Assembly: GCF_024752355.1 (NCBI RefSeq)
Contig: NZ_JANTHZ010000004.1
Span: 248,001-312,000 of the forward strand
Length of the DNA stretch: 64,000 nt
Reading direction: 5' to 3'
Origin: Ancylobacter mangrovi
GTDB taxonomy: Bacteria > Pseudomonadota > Alphaproteobacteria > Rhizobiales > Xanthobacteraceae
Positions within the stretch are counted from its first letter, which is position 1. Each line of letters starts with the position of its first letter. Below are positions 7,719-17,760 of the stretch, piece after piece. The position numbers were made by a program, and so were the translations under genes. The notes beneath the pieces are model-generated. The model was not told the origin of the DNA and did not search any database. It saw only the letters and a program-made list of their open reading frames with translations.

Positions 7719-8993
7719 TCACGCGTGCCGGGGCCCGGGCCACAGCCCGAGGCGCTCGCCCTCCGTCACGAACATCGCCACGTGGTAGAGAAGCCGGCTC
7801 AGCGCCTCCGGCTGCAGCACCCGCCCCTGCGCGTCGAGCTGGTTGCACCACACGGTGCGCCCCGCGAAGTAGCGCTCGAACACCAGCACCGCGATCTCGC
7901 GCGCGCGCCGTGCATCCTCCGCCGCATCGCTCGCCTCGCCACCCCGCTCGAAGCGGGCGACGAAGGCCTTGGCCGCCTCGGTCTGCGGCCACAGCAGGAA
8001 GGTCCCGGCCATCAGGGAGCCGTCCGCGGCCACGCCGTCATAGGCGGCGCCGCGCATCGGTCCCTCCGGGCAGAAGCCGAAGGCGAGCGCGAAGTCCATC
8101 ATGCGCCCGGCGGCAGCGCGCACCGGCGCCGTGCCGCCGAGCCGCTCGTAGCGATGCAGCAGCCAGGCCCATTCGCACTGGTGGCCGATCTCGCGCCACG
8201 GCCCGGCCGTGCCCGGCGCGGGCGAAAGGTCGGGTGCGCGGAATTCCATGATCGTGCCGGTGTCGGCATCGAGGAAATGCTCCAGCGCCACCGCCAGCAG
8301 GCCGTCCGCGCGCGCGAGCCAGCGCGCCTCGCCGGTCATCTCGAACGCCTGCAGCGCCGCCTCGAACATGTGCATGTGCGGGTTCTGCGCCCGGAGCGGC
8401 GCGTCCGGCGCGGCGGGATCGGCAACGCCGTCATCCTCCAGCAGCAGCCCGCTCGCACGGTCCACCAGCCGGGTCTCGATGAAGGACCAGCAATCCTCGA
8501 GCGCGGCTGCGATCTCGGTTGCCGCCGCGGCGGACGGCGCCAGCCGGCCATAGGTCGCCAGCGCCAGCACCACGAAGGACTGGTCGTAGCTGCGCGAGAC
8601 GCGGTCGCTCGCCACGCCGGTCGGCCGGCCGTCGCGGGCGACTGCCCGCACATGGCCGCCGGTGGCGGGGTCGAGGACGTCATCGCGCAGGAAGCGATAC
8701 GCCGCATGCGCGCCCGCGAGCAGCGCCCGATCGTCGCCGCCCAGCGCCAGATGGGACAGGGTGAACAGGGTGCGCGCCTGCGCGAGGCAGGTCTTGGCCT
8801 CCCCGGCCGGCACGTTGCCGTCAGGCAGCAGGCGGTCGAAGAAGCCACCGAAGTCGGGATCGGCCGCGCGCCACGCCCACCAGGGCATCAGCTCGCGCCG
8901 GAACCACGCGGCCCAGGCCCCGGCATCGCGCCGGATCGGCGCCGGCGGCTGGCCGGGCTGGTGCAGCGGCGAGAGCACGGGGCGCGCCGTCAT
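7719..8993 (-). CDS. AGE family epimerase/isomerase (N-acylglucosamine 2-epimerase-like)
   Basis: A 424-residue protein of the N-acylglucosamine 2-epimerase/YihS superfamily, an (alpha/alpha)6 barrel that interconverts aldoses and ketoses or epimerises at C2. Family features are FGGFFDRLLPDGN (about 48-60), QARTLFTLSHLAL, RSYDQSFVVLALATYG, LLEDDGVADP, NPHMHMFEAALQAFEMTG and IGHQCEWAWLLHRYERLG, which include the usual catalytic histidine positions. It overlaps gntR by 4 bp (ATGA) and precedes the TRAP genes, so it belongs to the uronate operon. It may isomerise an alternative sugar acid, for example mannuronate to fructuronate, or a neutral sugar. The substrate is unknown. Confidence 0.85.
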   Translation of the reverse strand: MTARPVLSPLHQPGQPPAPIRRDAGAWAAWFRRELMPWWAWRAADPDFGGFFDRLLPDGNVPAGEAKTCLAQARTLFTLSHLALGGDDRALLAGAHAAYRFLRDDVLDPATGGHVRAVARDGRPTGVASDRVSRSYDQSFVVLALATYGRLAPSAAAATEIAAALEDCWSFIETRLVDRASGLLLEDDGVADPAAPDAPLRAQNPHMHMFEAALQAFEMTGEARWLARADGLLAVALEHFLDADTGTIMEFRAPDLSPAPGTAGPWREIGHQCEWAWLLHRYERLGGTAPVRAAAGRMMDFALAFGFCPEGPMRGAAYDGVAADGSLMAGTFLLWPQTEAAKAFVARFERGGEASDAAEDARRAREIAVLVFERYFAGRTVWCNQLDAQGRVLQPEALSRLLYHVAMFVTEGERLGLWPGPRHA

Positions 8994-9703
8994 CGCGCGT
9001 CCCCCTCGGCCGGCGCGTCGAAGAATTCCGGCTCGGTGCGCGCGATCAGCGGCAGGTCGGTCATGATCTCCTGGAGATGGCCGCGCATGGCGGCCTCGGC
9101 CGCGCCCTGGTCACCGGCGGCGATCGCCTCGACGATGGCGGCGTGCTGGTCGATCAGCCGCTCGCGCGGGAGCTGGCGCGCGGTGAGGTAGCGCACCCGG
9201 TCCATCTGGGTCTTCAGGCCCTGCAGGATGTCCCAGACCGCGACCTGCCCCGCCGCCTCGGCGAGGGTGCGGTGGAACGCCTCGTCGAGCCGCAGGAACA
9301 CGGCGGGGTCGCTCTCCTGCACGATCGCTTTCTGCTGCTCGATCAGGCGCCGCAGCGCGGCCAGCGCCGCCTCGGTGGAGGCGCCCGCGACCTGGCGGGC
9401 GATGTCGGCCTCGACCGCCTCGCGGATGAAGCGCGCCGTCATCACTGCCGCGACCGAGATCCGGCGCACATAGGTGCCGCGCTGCGGGCGCACCTCGACC
9501 AGCGATTCCTCGGCCAGCTTGATGAAGGCCTCGCGCACCGGCTGGCGGCTGACATTGTAGCCGACCGCGATCTCGGCCTCGGAGATGCGCGCGCCGGGGG
9601 GAAGGTCGCCGCGGATGATCCGCTCGCGCAGCAGGCGATAGAGCTGGGGGCCGACGGCCACGCCCATTTCCAGTCGCGTCGAATGCAGCTGCTGCGGCTT
9701 CAT
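8990..9703 (-). CDS. GntR family transcriptional regulator (FadR/FCD subfamily)
   Basis: A 237-residue regulator with an N-terminal winged helix (about 15-85; LYRLLRERIIRGDLPPGARI, AEIAVGYNVSRQPVREAFIK) and a helical FCD ligand domain (about 90-225). The FCD domain has the metal and carboxylate-binding pattern of this group (DEAFHRTL, and histidine in DQHAAI and MRGHLQEI). UxuR, ExuR and KdgR-like regulators of hexuronate genes belong to this subfamily. It is the first gene of the minus arm and divergent from uxuA, so it probably represses both arms until a uronate intermediate is present. A strong Shine-Dalgarno (GGGAGGAA) precedes the ATG. Confidence 0.9.
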   Translation of the reverse strand: MKPQQLHSTRLEMGVAVGPQLYRLLRERIIRGDLPPGARISEAEIAVGYNVSRQPVREAFIKLAEESLVEVRPQRGTYVRRISVAAVMTARFIREAVEADIARQVAGASTEAALAALRRLIEQQKAIVQESDPAVFLRLDEAFHRTLAEAAGQVAVWDILQGLKTQMDRVRYLTARQLPRERLIDQHAAIVEAIAAGDQGAAEAAMRGHLQEIMTDLPLIARTEPEFFDAPAEGDAR

Positions 9704-9730
9704 GCGTTCCTCCCGCGGACGATATAGCTA

Positions 9731-9770
9731 CATACTTCCATACTAGTCAACAATATCGGAAGGTGATATT
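9731..9770. promoter_or_regulatory. Candidate operator/promoter region between gntR and uxuA
   Basis: This is an A+T-rich island in a G+C-rich divergent gap. It holds a direct repeat CATACT at 9731-9736 and 9739-9744 and a perfect 6-bp inverted repeat AATATC/GATATT at 9752-9757 and 9765-9770. It is the only obvious place for the two divergent promoters and for binding of the GntR-type regulator. Assignment of the site is inference. Confidence 0.45.
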
Positions 9771-9808
9771 CCCCGGCGGGTAGTTCGCAGGCAGAGGGAC
9801 GCGCGGAA

Positions 9809-11026
9809 ATGCGGCAGACGTGGCGCTGGTTCGGGCCGAAGGATCTCGTATCGGTCGACGACATGATGCAGGCGGGGGTCGAGGGCGTGGTTTCCGCCCT
9901 CCACCACGTGCCGACCGGCGCGGTGTGGACGCCGGAGGAGGTCGCGCTCCGGCAGGCGCAGATCGGGCGCATGGCCGACGGCGCGCCCTCGGGCCTGCGC
10001 TGGGAGGTGGTGGAGAGCCTGCCGGTCTCCGAGGACATCAAGAAGCAGAAGGGCGAGTGGCGCACCCATCTCGCCAACTACAAGGCCTCGATGCGCGTGC
10101 TGCGCGACGCCGGCATCGAGGTGATCTGCTACAATTTCATGCCGGTGCTCGACTGGACCCGGACCGATCTCGCCTGGCGGCGGCCGAACGGCGCGACCTG
10201 CATGCGCTTCGACCTCGTCGACTTCGCCGCCTTCGACATCCACATCCTCGCCCGTCCCGGCGCGGCGGAGAGCTTCCCCCCCGAGGTGGTGGAGGCCGCC
10301 GCCGTCCGCTTCGCGCAGATGGACGAGGCGACCCGCGCCGGGCTGGCGCGCAACGTCGTGTTCGGCCTGCCGGGCGCGGCGGAGAGCTTCACCCTCGACG
10401 ACGTGCGCCTGCACCTCGCCGAATATGCCGCGGTCTCGGAAGAGCGCCTGCGCACCCATCTCGTCGACTTCCTGTCCGAGGTCGCCCCGCTCGCGCAGGA
10501 GCTGGGCCTGCGCCTGTGCTGCCATCCCGACGACCCTCCGTTCCCGCTGCTCGGGCTGCCGCGCGTCATGTCGACCGAGGCCGACTACGGCACCGTCATG
10601 GAGGCGGTCGACATTCCCGCCAACGGCATCACCCTGTGCGCCGGCTCGCTCGGCACGCGGCCGGACAACGACCTGCCCGGCATGATGGAGCGGCTTGGCC
10701 CGCGCGTGCATTTCCTGCACCTGCGCAACGTGCACCGCGACACCGACGCGGTCGTCGGCAGCTTCTACGAGGCCGAGCATCTGGGCGGCCACACCGACAT
10801 GGTCGCCCTCGTCGGCGCCGCGCTGCGCGAGGAGGCCCGCCGGCGCGCCGAGGGACGCGCCGACTGGTCGATCCCGATGCGCCCCGACCACGGGCAGGAC
10901 ATCCTCGACGACCTCAAGCGCAAGGGCCAGCCGGGCTATCCGGCGATCGGCCGGCTGAAGGGGCTGGCGGAGCTGCGCGGCATCATGACCGCCCTGTCCC
11001 ACCCCGCGCTGGGAGAGGGCGCATGA
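9809..11026 (+). CDS. uxuA: Mannonate dehydratase
   Basis: A 405-residue UxuA, which dehydrates D-mannonate to 2-keto-3-deoxy-D-gluconate in the cytoplasm. The N-terminus MRQTWRWFGPKDLVSVDDMM and GVVSALHHVPTGAVWTPEE is typical. Conserved catalytic stretches include CYNFMPVLDWTRTDL, LRLCCHPDDPP and LHLRNVHRD, plus the C-terminal PMRPDHGQDILDD. The metal-binding Cys and His positions are present. GAGGGA lies upstream of the ATG at 9809. The next gene, uxuB, starts inside its stop codon (ATGA), showing a coupled uxuAB-kdgK operon. Confidence 0.96.
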   Translation: MRQTWRWFGPKDLVSVDDMMQAGVEGVVSALHHVPTGAVWTPEEVALRQAQIGRMADGAPSGLRWEVVESLPVSEDIKKQKGEWRTHLANYKASMRVLRDAGIEVICYNFMPVLDWTRTDLAWRRPNGATCMRFDLVDFAAFDIHILARPGAAESFPPEVVEAAAVRFAQMDEATRAGLARNVVFGLPGAAESFTLDDVRLHLAEYAAVSEERLRTHLVDFLSEVAPLAQELGLRLCCHPDDPPFPLLGLPRVMSTEADYGTVMEAVDIPANGITLCAGSLGTRPDNDLPGMMERLGPRVHFLHLRNVHRDTDAVVGSFYEAEHLGGHTDMVALVGAALREEARRRAEGRADWSIPMRPDHGQDILDDLKRKGQPGYPAIGRLKGLAELRGIMTALSHPALGEGA

Positions 11027-12507
11027 GCGCGCCCCGCCTCGCCCGGCCGGACATGGTGCGCGAGCCCGCGCTCCGCCCGGCCTACGACCCCGCCGCCCAC
11101 GGCGTGGGCATCGTCCATATCGGCGCCGGCGCCTTCCACCGCGCCCATCAGGCCGCCTATACCGACGCGGCGCTGGCCGAGGCCGGCGGGGACTGGCGCA
11201 TCACCGGCGTCAGCCTGCGCAGCCGCGAGGTCGCGGAAGCGCTGAACCCGCAGAACGGCCTCTACACGCTGCTCGAACGCGGTGCGGAGGGAACGCAGGC
11301 CCGCGTCATCGGCGCCCTCGCCGGCATTCTCGCCGCCGACCCGGCCGCGACGCTCGAGGCGATGTGCGATCCGGCAGTGAAGATCGTCACCATCACCGTC
11401 ACCGAGAAGGGCTACGGCATCGACCGCGCCACCCGCGGGCCGGACCGGACCCACCCGGCGGTGGCGGCGGACCTTGCCGCGCCGGAGGCGCCGGCCGGCG
11501 TGCTCGGGCTCCTCGTCGCCGCCCTCGCCCGGCGGCGTGCGGCCGGCATCGCCCCCTTCACCGTGCTGAGCTGCGACAACCTGCCGGAGAACGGCGCGCT
11601 GCTGCGCGACGGCGTGGTCGGCTTCGCCCGGCTGGTCGCCCCCGAGCTCGCCGAGTGGATCGCCGCCGAGATCGCCTTTCCCTCCTCCATGGTCGACCGC
11701 ATCACCCCGGCGCCCACCGCGCAGACGCTGGTCGACGCCGAGCGCCTGACCGGCTGCACCGACCTCGCCGCGATCGAGACCGAGCCGTTCCACCAGTGGG
11801 TGATCGAGGACCGCTTTCCCGCCGGACGCCCGGCCTGGGAGGCGGGCGGCGCGCTGTTCGTCGCCGACGTGACGCCCTATGAGCGCATGAAGCTCACCAT
11901 GCTCAACGGCAGCCACTCCATGCTCGCCTATGCCGGCTTCCTCGCCGGGCACCGCTATGTGCGCGACGTGATGGCCGATGCCGCGCTCGCCGGGCTGGTG
12001 CAGCGCCATCTGGCGGCCGCCGCCGCGGTGCTGCCGGCGCTGGAGGGGATCGACCTTCGCGCCTATGCCGAGGCGCTGGCCACGCGCTTTGCCAACCCGG
12101 CGATCGCGCACGAGACCTACCAGATCGCGATGGACGGGACCGAGAAGCTGCCGCAGCGCCTGCTGAACCCGGCCGTCTGCGCCGAAGAGGCCGGACTGCC
12201 GCTGCGCCCCTTCGCCTTCGCCGTCGCCGCCTGGATGCGCTACTGCCTCGGCGAGTGCGACGCTGGCGAGACCTACGCGCTGCGCGACCCGCGCGAGGCC
12301 GAGATCAAGGCCGCCCTGACCGACCACGGGCGCGATCCCGGCGCCATCTCGCTCGCCCTGCACGGCCTGCCGGGCCTGTTCCCGGAGGCGCTGAAGAGCT
12401 CCGCATCCTGGCGCGCCGAGGTGGAGGACGCGCTTTCCGCCATGCTGGCGGAGGGGATGAAGGGCGCGATCGGCCGCGAGCTCGCCCGGCTGGAGCCCGC
12501 CGGATGA
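11023..12507 (+). CDS. uxuB: Mannitol dehydrogenase family protein, fructuronate reductase
   Basis: A 494-residue polyol-specific long-chain dehydrogenase. It has an N-terminal nucleotide-binding region (GIVHIGAGAFHRAHQAAY, about 30-47), then VTITVTEKGYG, and the active-site pattern K290-x4-N295-x2-H298 in KLTMLNGSHS. In this context it should reduce D-fructuronate to D-mannonate with NADH, linking UxaC to UxuA. The family also contains mannitol and tagaturonate enzymes, so UxuB is chosen from its neighbours. It overlaps uxuA and kdgK by 4 bp at each end. Confidence 0.9.
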   Translation: MSAPRLARPDMVREPALRPAYDPAAHGVGIVHIGAGAFHRAHQAAYTDAALAEAGGDWRITGVSLRSREVAEALNPQNGLYTLLERGAEGTQARVIGALAGILAADPAATLEAMCDPAVKIVTITVTEKGYGIDRATRGPDRTHPAVAADLAAPEAPAGVLGLLVAALARRRAAGIAPFTVLSCDNLPENGALLRDGVVGFARLVAPELAEWIAAEIAFPSSMVDRITPAPTAQTLVDAERLTGCTDLAAIETEPFHQWVIEDRFPAGRPAWEAGGALFVADVTPYERMKLTMLNGSHSMLAYAGFLAGHRYVRDVMADAALAGLVQRHLAAAAAVLPALEGIDLRAYAEALATRFANPAIAHETYQIAMDGTEKLPQRLLNPAVCAEEAGLPLRPFAFAVAAWMRYCLGECDAGETYALRDPREAEIKAALTDHGRDPGAISLALHGLPGLFPEALKSSASWRAEVEDALSAMLAEGMKGAIGRELARLEPAG

Positions 12508-13427
12508 GCAGCCGGCTGTTCCTCTCCATCGGCGAGGCGATGGTGGAGCTGTCGCAGCAGGGCGGCGATTTGTGGCGCATGGGCTTTGCCGGCGACACGC
12601 TGAACACCGCCTGGTACGCCCGCGCCTTCCTCGGCGAGGCGTGGCGGGTCGCCTATTTCTCCCGGCTCGGCACCGACCCGTTCTCCGAGCGTATGGCCGG
12701 TTTTCTCGAAGCCAACGGCATCGGCACCGGCTTCATCGCGCGGGACCCGAAGCGCAATGTCGGGCTCTACTCGATCGAGCTGCACGAGGGCGAGCGCAGC
12801 TTCGCCTATTGGCGCGGCCAGTCGGCGGCGCGCCACCTCGCCGATGACGAGACGGCGCTCCAAGCCGCCATCGACGCGGCCGGCCTGGTCTATTTCTCCG
12901 GCATCACCCTCGCCATCCTCGCTCCCGACCGCCGCGCCGTCCTGCTGGACGAGGTGGCCCGCGCCCGCCGGGCCGGCACGACCACCGTGTTCGACCCCAA
13001 CCTGCGGCCCGCCCTGTGGGAGGACGCCGCGACCATGAGGGACTGGGTGACGAAGGCCGCCGCCACCGCCGCCATCGCCCTGCCGAGCTTCGACGACGAG
13101 GCCGCCGCCTTCGGCGATGCCGACCTCGCCGCCTGCGCCAGCCGCTGGTGTGAGGCCGGCGCCGGCGAGGTGGTGGTGAAGAACGGCGGCGGGCCGATCG
13201 CGCTGCTCGATGGCGAAGCCGGGAGCGAGGTGATCGACTGCGCGCGTGTCGCGCCGGTCGACAGCACCGGGGCGGGCGATTCCTTCAATGGCGGCTACCT
13301 CGCCGCCCGGCTGCAGGGGCTCCCCCCGGCCGAGGCGGCGCGGCGCGCCCACGCCCTTGCCGCGCGCGTCATCGGCCGGCGCGGCGCGCTCATGCCGATG
13401 GCGGAGCTCGTCGCCCTGCGGGGCTGA
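12504..13427 (+). CDS. kdgK: 2-keto-3-deoxygluconate kinase (PfkB family)
   Basis: A 307-residue PfkB/ribokinase-fold sugar kinase. It shows the first substrate-binding region (MGFAGDTLNTAWYARAFLG), KRNVGLYSIEL, VFDPNLRPALW, and the second PfkB signature DSTGAGDSFNGGY with catalytic Asp259. It phosphorylates 2-keto-3-deoxygluconate to KDPG, the entry to the lower Entner-Doudoroff pathway. The KDPG aldolase is not in the window. It starts within the uxuB stop (ATGA) and is the last gene of the plus arm, convergent with the CoA-transferase gene 19 bp away. Confidence 0.93.
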   Translation: MSSRLFLSIGEAMVELSQQGGDLWRMGFAGDTLNTAWYARAFLGEAWRVAYFSRLGTDPFSERMAGFLEANGIGTGFIARDPKRNVGLYSIELHEGERSFAYWRGQSAARHLADDETALQAAIDAAGLVYFSGITLAILAPDRRAVLLDEVARARRAGTTTVFDPNLRPALWEDAATMRDWVTKAAATAAIALPSFDDEAAAFGDADLAACASRWCEAGAGEVVVKNGGGPIALLDGEAGSEVIDCARVAPVDSTGAGDSFNGGYLAARLQGLPPAEAARRAHALAARVIGRRGALMPMAELVALRG

Positions 13428-13446
13428 GAGCCGGCGGCCCCACTCC

Positions 13447-14685
<1,239 letters not shown>

Positions 14686-14816
14686 GGGACGTCCGTTCGT
14701 AGCGCCGCCCGCGCCCAGGAAGGCTGGACGCGGATGCGGCAGGCGTTGCTTAGCGCAATCCGCGCCGCCGCGAACGTCGTCTCTCGTCGGATGCGCGCGA
14801 AGCGCCGCTCGCCGAA

Positions 14817-16298
14817 CTAGTGCGGCGAGACGTCCGCCAGCACGTCCTTGTCGTGCCGGCCGAAGCGGTCGACCATGGTGGCGCTCGCCTCGTTGAGGCC
14901 GAGCACGGTCACCTCCGCACCCGCCTTGCGCAGCTTCATGACCGCCTTGTCGAGCGCGCCGATCGAGGTGATGTCCCAGAAATGCGCGTGGGTGACGTCG
15001 ATCACCACCTCGCGCGGGCGCCGGTCGAAGTCGAAGCCGCGCAGGAACACCTCGGCCGAGGCGAAGAAGATCTGCCCGGTCACGGTGTAGACCACCCGCC
15101 CCGCCGCCTCGTCGGCGCTCACCGAGACGTGCACCAGCCGCGCCACCTTGCCGGCGAAGAACACGCCGGAGAGCATCACACCCACCAGCACGCCGATGGC
15201 GAGATCGCGTGTCGCCACCACCGTGACGACGGTCGCCAGCATCACCACCGAGGAGGAGCGCGGATTGGTGCGCAGGTCGAGGATCGAGCGCCAGGAGAAG
15301 GTGCCGATCGAGACCATGACCATCACCGCCACCAGCGCCGCCATCGGGATGATGCGCACGAGGTCGTCGAGCACCAGGATCAGCACCAGCAGGAAGGCAC
15401 CGGCGACGAAGGTCGACAGCCGCCCGCGCCCGCCCGAGGTGACGTTGATCACCGACTGGCCGATCATCGCGCAGCCGCCCATACCGCCGATCAGCGCCGA
15501 GGCCAGGTTGCCCGCGCCCTGGCCGATGCATTCCTGGCTCTTGTTGCTCATCGTGTCGGTCATGTCGTCGACGATCTGCGCGGTGAGCAGCGATTCGAGC
15601 AGGCCCACGGCCGCCAGCGTCAGCGAATAGGGCAGGATGATCTTCAGCGTCTCGAGGTTCAGCGGCACGTCGGGCAGCGCCAGCGCCGGCAGGCTGGAGG
15701 GCAGCTCGCCGAGGTCGCCGACCGTGCGCAGCTCGATCCCGCTCCACCAGGCGAACAGCGTGAGCACCGCGATCGCGACCAGCGGCGAGGGCACGGCGCG
15801 GGTTAGGCGCGGGAACAGGTAGATGATGGCGAGCCCGGCCGCGACCATGGCGTAGGTCACCGGCGGCACGTGGATCAGCTCGGGAAGCTGCGCCATGAAG
15901 ATCAGGATGGCGAGGGCGTTGACGAAGCCGGTGATGACCGAGCGCGAGACGAACCGCATCAGCCGGCCGACGCGCAAGAGGCCGGCAACGATCTGGATCG
16001 CGCCCATCAGGATGGTGGCGGCGAACAGGTACTGAAGCCCGTGATCGCGCACCAGCGAGGTCATCACCACCGCGGTCGCGGCGGTGGCGGCCGAGATCAT
16101 GCCCGGCCGCCCGCCGACGAAGGCGGAGACGCAGGCGATGGCGAAGGAGGCGAACAGCCCCACCTTCGGATCGACCCCGGCGATGACGGAAAAGCCGATC
16201 GCCTCGGGGATCAGGGCAAGGGCCACGACGATGCCGGCAAGGACATCGGCGCGGATATTGAAGAACCAGTCGCGGAAATAGCGTGAGCTCGTCGTCAT
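14817..16298 (-). CDS. SulP (SLC26) family anion transporter with STAS domain
   Basis: A 493-residue inner-membrane protein with about 10-12 hydrophobic segments (N-terminal [20 protein letters not shown]) and a C-terminal cytoplasmic STAS domain (about 380-490; [20 protein letters not shown] and [20 protein letters not shown]). SulP proteins transport sulfate, bicarbonate or other anions. Here it follows an ArsR regulator and peroxiredoxin on the same strand, next to sulfide-oxidation genes, so sulfate or sulfite movement is plausible; bicarbonate is an alternative in this autotroph. The start is uncertain: ATG 16298 is preferred, but an in-frame TTG lies at 16316, and neither has a clear Shine-Dalgarno. 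Confidence 0.88.
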   Translation of the reverse strand: MTTSSRYFRDWFFNIRADVLAGIVVALALIPEAIGFSVIAGVDPKVGLFASFAIACVSAFVGGRPGMISAATAATAVVMTSLVRDHGLQYLFAATILMGAIQIVAGLLRVGRLMRFVSRSVITGFVNALAILIFMAQLPELIHVPPVTYAMVAAGLAIIYLFPRLTRAVPSPLVAIAVLTLFAWWSGIELRTVGDLGELPSSLPALALPDVPLNLETLKIILPYSLTLAAVGLLESLLTAQIVDDMTDTMSNKSQECIGQGAGNLASALIGGMGGCAMIGQSVINVTSGGRGRLSTFVAGAFLLVLILVLDDLVRIIPMAALVAVMVMVSIGTFSWRSILDLRTNPRSSSVVMLATVVTVVATRDLAIGVLVGVMLSGVFFAGKVARLVHVSVSADEAAGRVVYTVTGQIFFASAEVFLRGFDFDRRPREVVIDVTHAHFWDITSIGALDKAVMKLRKAGAEVTVLGLNEASATMVDRFGRHDKDVLADVSPH

Positions 16299-16460
16299 GG
16301 AATTGTTTCTGCGCAAAGAGCGGCCGTCCGCCGGAAGGCGGTGCGGGCAGGCGCTGCATCTGCGTTGTCCGGCGGATCGGCGGCCGGAAGAGCCACCCGG
16401 AATTTCACCGGGTCCGGATGATTAGGTCCGGGCTACATCAGCTTTTGCTGCAATGCAATA

Positions 16461-16515
16461 CGCAGAGCCCATCTGCGCCGTCTCGCGCGCCCCCGAAGCG
16501 GCCTGCGTGACGCAG
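16461..16515. promoter_or_regulatory. Two palindromes between arsR stop and SulP start
   Basis: The 237-bp gap upstream of the SulP gene holds CGCAGA-N5-TCTGCG at 16461-16477 and the palindrome CTGCGT-G-ACGCAG at 16503-16515. The second resembles the TTGCGT-TG-ACGCAA palindrome upstream of the peroxiredoxin gene (17615-17628), which suggests a shared regulator. Binding by the neighbouring ArsR-type protein is a guess. Confidence 0.35.
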
Positions 16516-16535
16516 ATCCCACAAATGGGCGGCCT

Positions 16536-16934
16536 CTAGCGCGAACCCTCGCGGATGACGCGGGCGAACATGGCGGCACCCTTCTGCGGCGGGCGCCCCG
16601 CCCCGCGCGTGTCGGCGGCGGGACCCTCCGGCTCGGGCGCGGCCTCGGCGCCGCCGAACTGGGTCTCGATGCTGCGCACGCAATGGGCGACCGAGACGTC
16701 GGCGAGGCGGTAGAACACCTGCTTGGAGACGCGCCGCGTCGCCACCAGCCCGGCGCGGCGCAACTCGGCGAGCTGCTGGCTCAGCGCCGGCTGGCCGATG
16801 CCGGTGGCGGCATCGATCCCCCCGACCGTCAATTCGCCCGCCTGCAGGTGCGAGAGGATCATCAGCCGCTGCGGCTGGCCATAGGCGCGCAGCCGCTCCA
16901 CCGCCTGCTCCGCCTGCTCGCGTGTCAGCGCCAT
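16536..16934 (-). CDS. ArsR/SmtB family transcriptional regulator
   Basis: A 132-residue small winged-helix repressor. The core (about 5-90) reads GQPQRLMILSHLQAGELTVG, then GIGQPALSQQLAELRRAGLV as recognition helix, then the wing VATRRVSKQVFYRLAD. It has only one cysteine (in SVAHCVRSIE), so it lacks the pair used by BigR/SqrR-type persulfide sensors and the metal cluster of classic ArsR. The C-terminal ~40 residues are a Pro/Ala-rich tail. It lies 5 bp after the peroxiredoxin gene and is surrounded by sulfur-oxidation genes, so it probably controls them. The signal it senses is unknown. Confidence 0.88.
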   Translation of the reverse strand: MALTREQAEQAVERLRAYGQPQRLMILSHLQAGELTVGGIDAATGIGQPALSQQLAELRRAGLVATRRVSKQVFYRLADVSVAHCVRSIETQFGGAEAAPEPEGPAADTRGAGRPPQKGAAMFARVIREGSR

Positions 16935-16939
16935 GGCGC

Positions 16940-17593
16940 TCAGCTCTCCTCGATCCGCCGGCAGAACCAGTCGTCCCCACCGTCGAACAGCGCCTGCTCG
17001 CCGGGCAGCGGCAGCAGCACCGCGTCGCCCGGCTCCCAGCCCTCGGGCGTGACGGCGTCGCCGCGCTCCACCCGCTTCAGCGCGGCGGCGAGGCGCAGCA
17101 TCTCGTCGGCGGAGCGCCCCACCGTCATCGGGTACCAGCTGATCGCCCGGACGATGCCGTCCGGGTCGATGAAGTAGCTCGCCCGCACGGTGGAGGAATC
17201 GCGCGCCTCCTCGTCCAGCATGCCGTAGGCGCGCGCGATCTCGAGCGAGGGGTCCTCGATCACCGGGAACGGCACCTCGACGCCGAAGCTGGCGTGGATC
17301 GCCCGCAGCCAGGCGAGGTGGGAATAGAGGCTGTCCACCGACAGGCCGATGAGCGCGCAGCCGAGCTGCTCGAACCGGGGCGCGAGCCGGGCCAGCGCGA
17401 TGAACTCGCTGGTGCAGACCGGCGTGAAGTCCGCCGGGTGCGAGAAGAACACCAGCCAGCGCCCCCGATAGGCGGAGAGCTCCACCGGGCCATGGGTCGA
17501 GCGGGCGCTGAACAGCGGCGCGCGATCGCCGATCCGCAGCGGGCGCGGTGGAGCGGCGAGGGTGCCGATCGCGGAAGTGTGTTCGCCAGTCAT
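16940..17593 (-). CDS. Peroxiredoxin, 1-Cys (Prx6-like) type
   Basis: A 217-residue thioredoxin-fold peroxidase. The peroxidatic motif is HPADFTPVCTSEF with Cys60, preceded by GPVELSAYRGRWLVFF. The Prx6-like long C-terminal arm contains RAISWYPMTVGRSADEMLR and ends near WFCRRIEES. It reduces hydrogen peroxide, organic peroxides or possibly persulfide-derived oxidants in the cytoplasm. It is divergent from the SQR fusion gene across a 167-bp A+T-rich control region and precedes arsR on its own strand, which suggests co-regulation with sulfide oxidation. Confidence 0.92.
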   Translation of the reverse strand: MTGEHTSAIGTLAAPPRPLRIGDRAPLFSARSTHGPVELSAYRGRWLVFFSHPADFTPVCTSEFIALARLAPRFEQLGCALIGLSVDSLYSHLAWLRAIHASFGVEVPFPVIEDPSLEIARAYGMLDEEARDSSTVRASYFIDPDGIVRAISWYPMTVGRSADEMLRLAAALKRVERGDAVTPEGWEPGDAVLLPLPGEQALFDGGDDWFCRRIEES

Positions 17594-17614
17594 TCTCCCT
17601 GATTGCCTTCGCCG

Positions 17615-17663
17615 TTGCGTTGACGCAATGCGTATCTATAATTACATAATATCTGAAATTATG
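17615..17663. promoter_or_regulatory. Divergent control region of prx and SQR-fusion genes with two palindromes
   Basis: The 167-bp gap has a palindrome TTGCGT-TG-ACGCAA at 17615-17628 and an A+T-rich inverted repeat CATAAT-N7-ATTATG at 17645-17663. This A+T-rich stretch stands out from the G+C-rich surroundings. These are good candidate operators for the ArsR-type regulator encoded next to prx. Which one is bound is not known. Confidence 0.5.
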
Positions 17664-17760
17664 AAATCAAAGAGCGGGCAAAGCGCCTTGCCCTCGACCC
17701 CCCGCATGGCTGACCGCCGGCGGCCGGTCCGGCGGTGCGGACAGATCAGGGAAACGCATC

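Noticed and set aside
7691-7726. Three imperfect TTCAYGYGCC-type units at the epimerase stop codon
   Set aside because: The units are short and degenerate. They look like local slippage rather than a functional repeat array.
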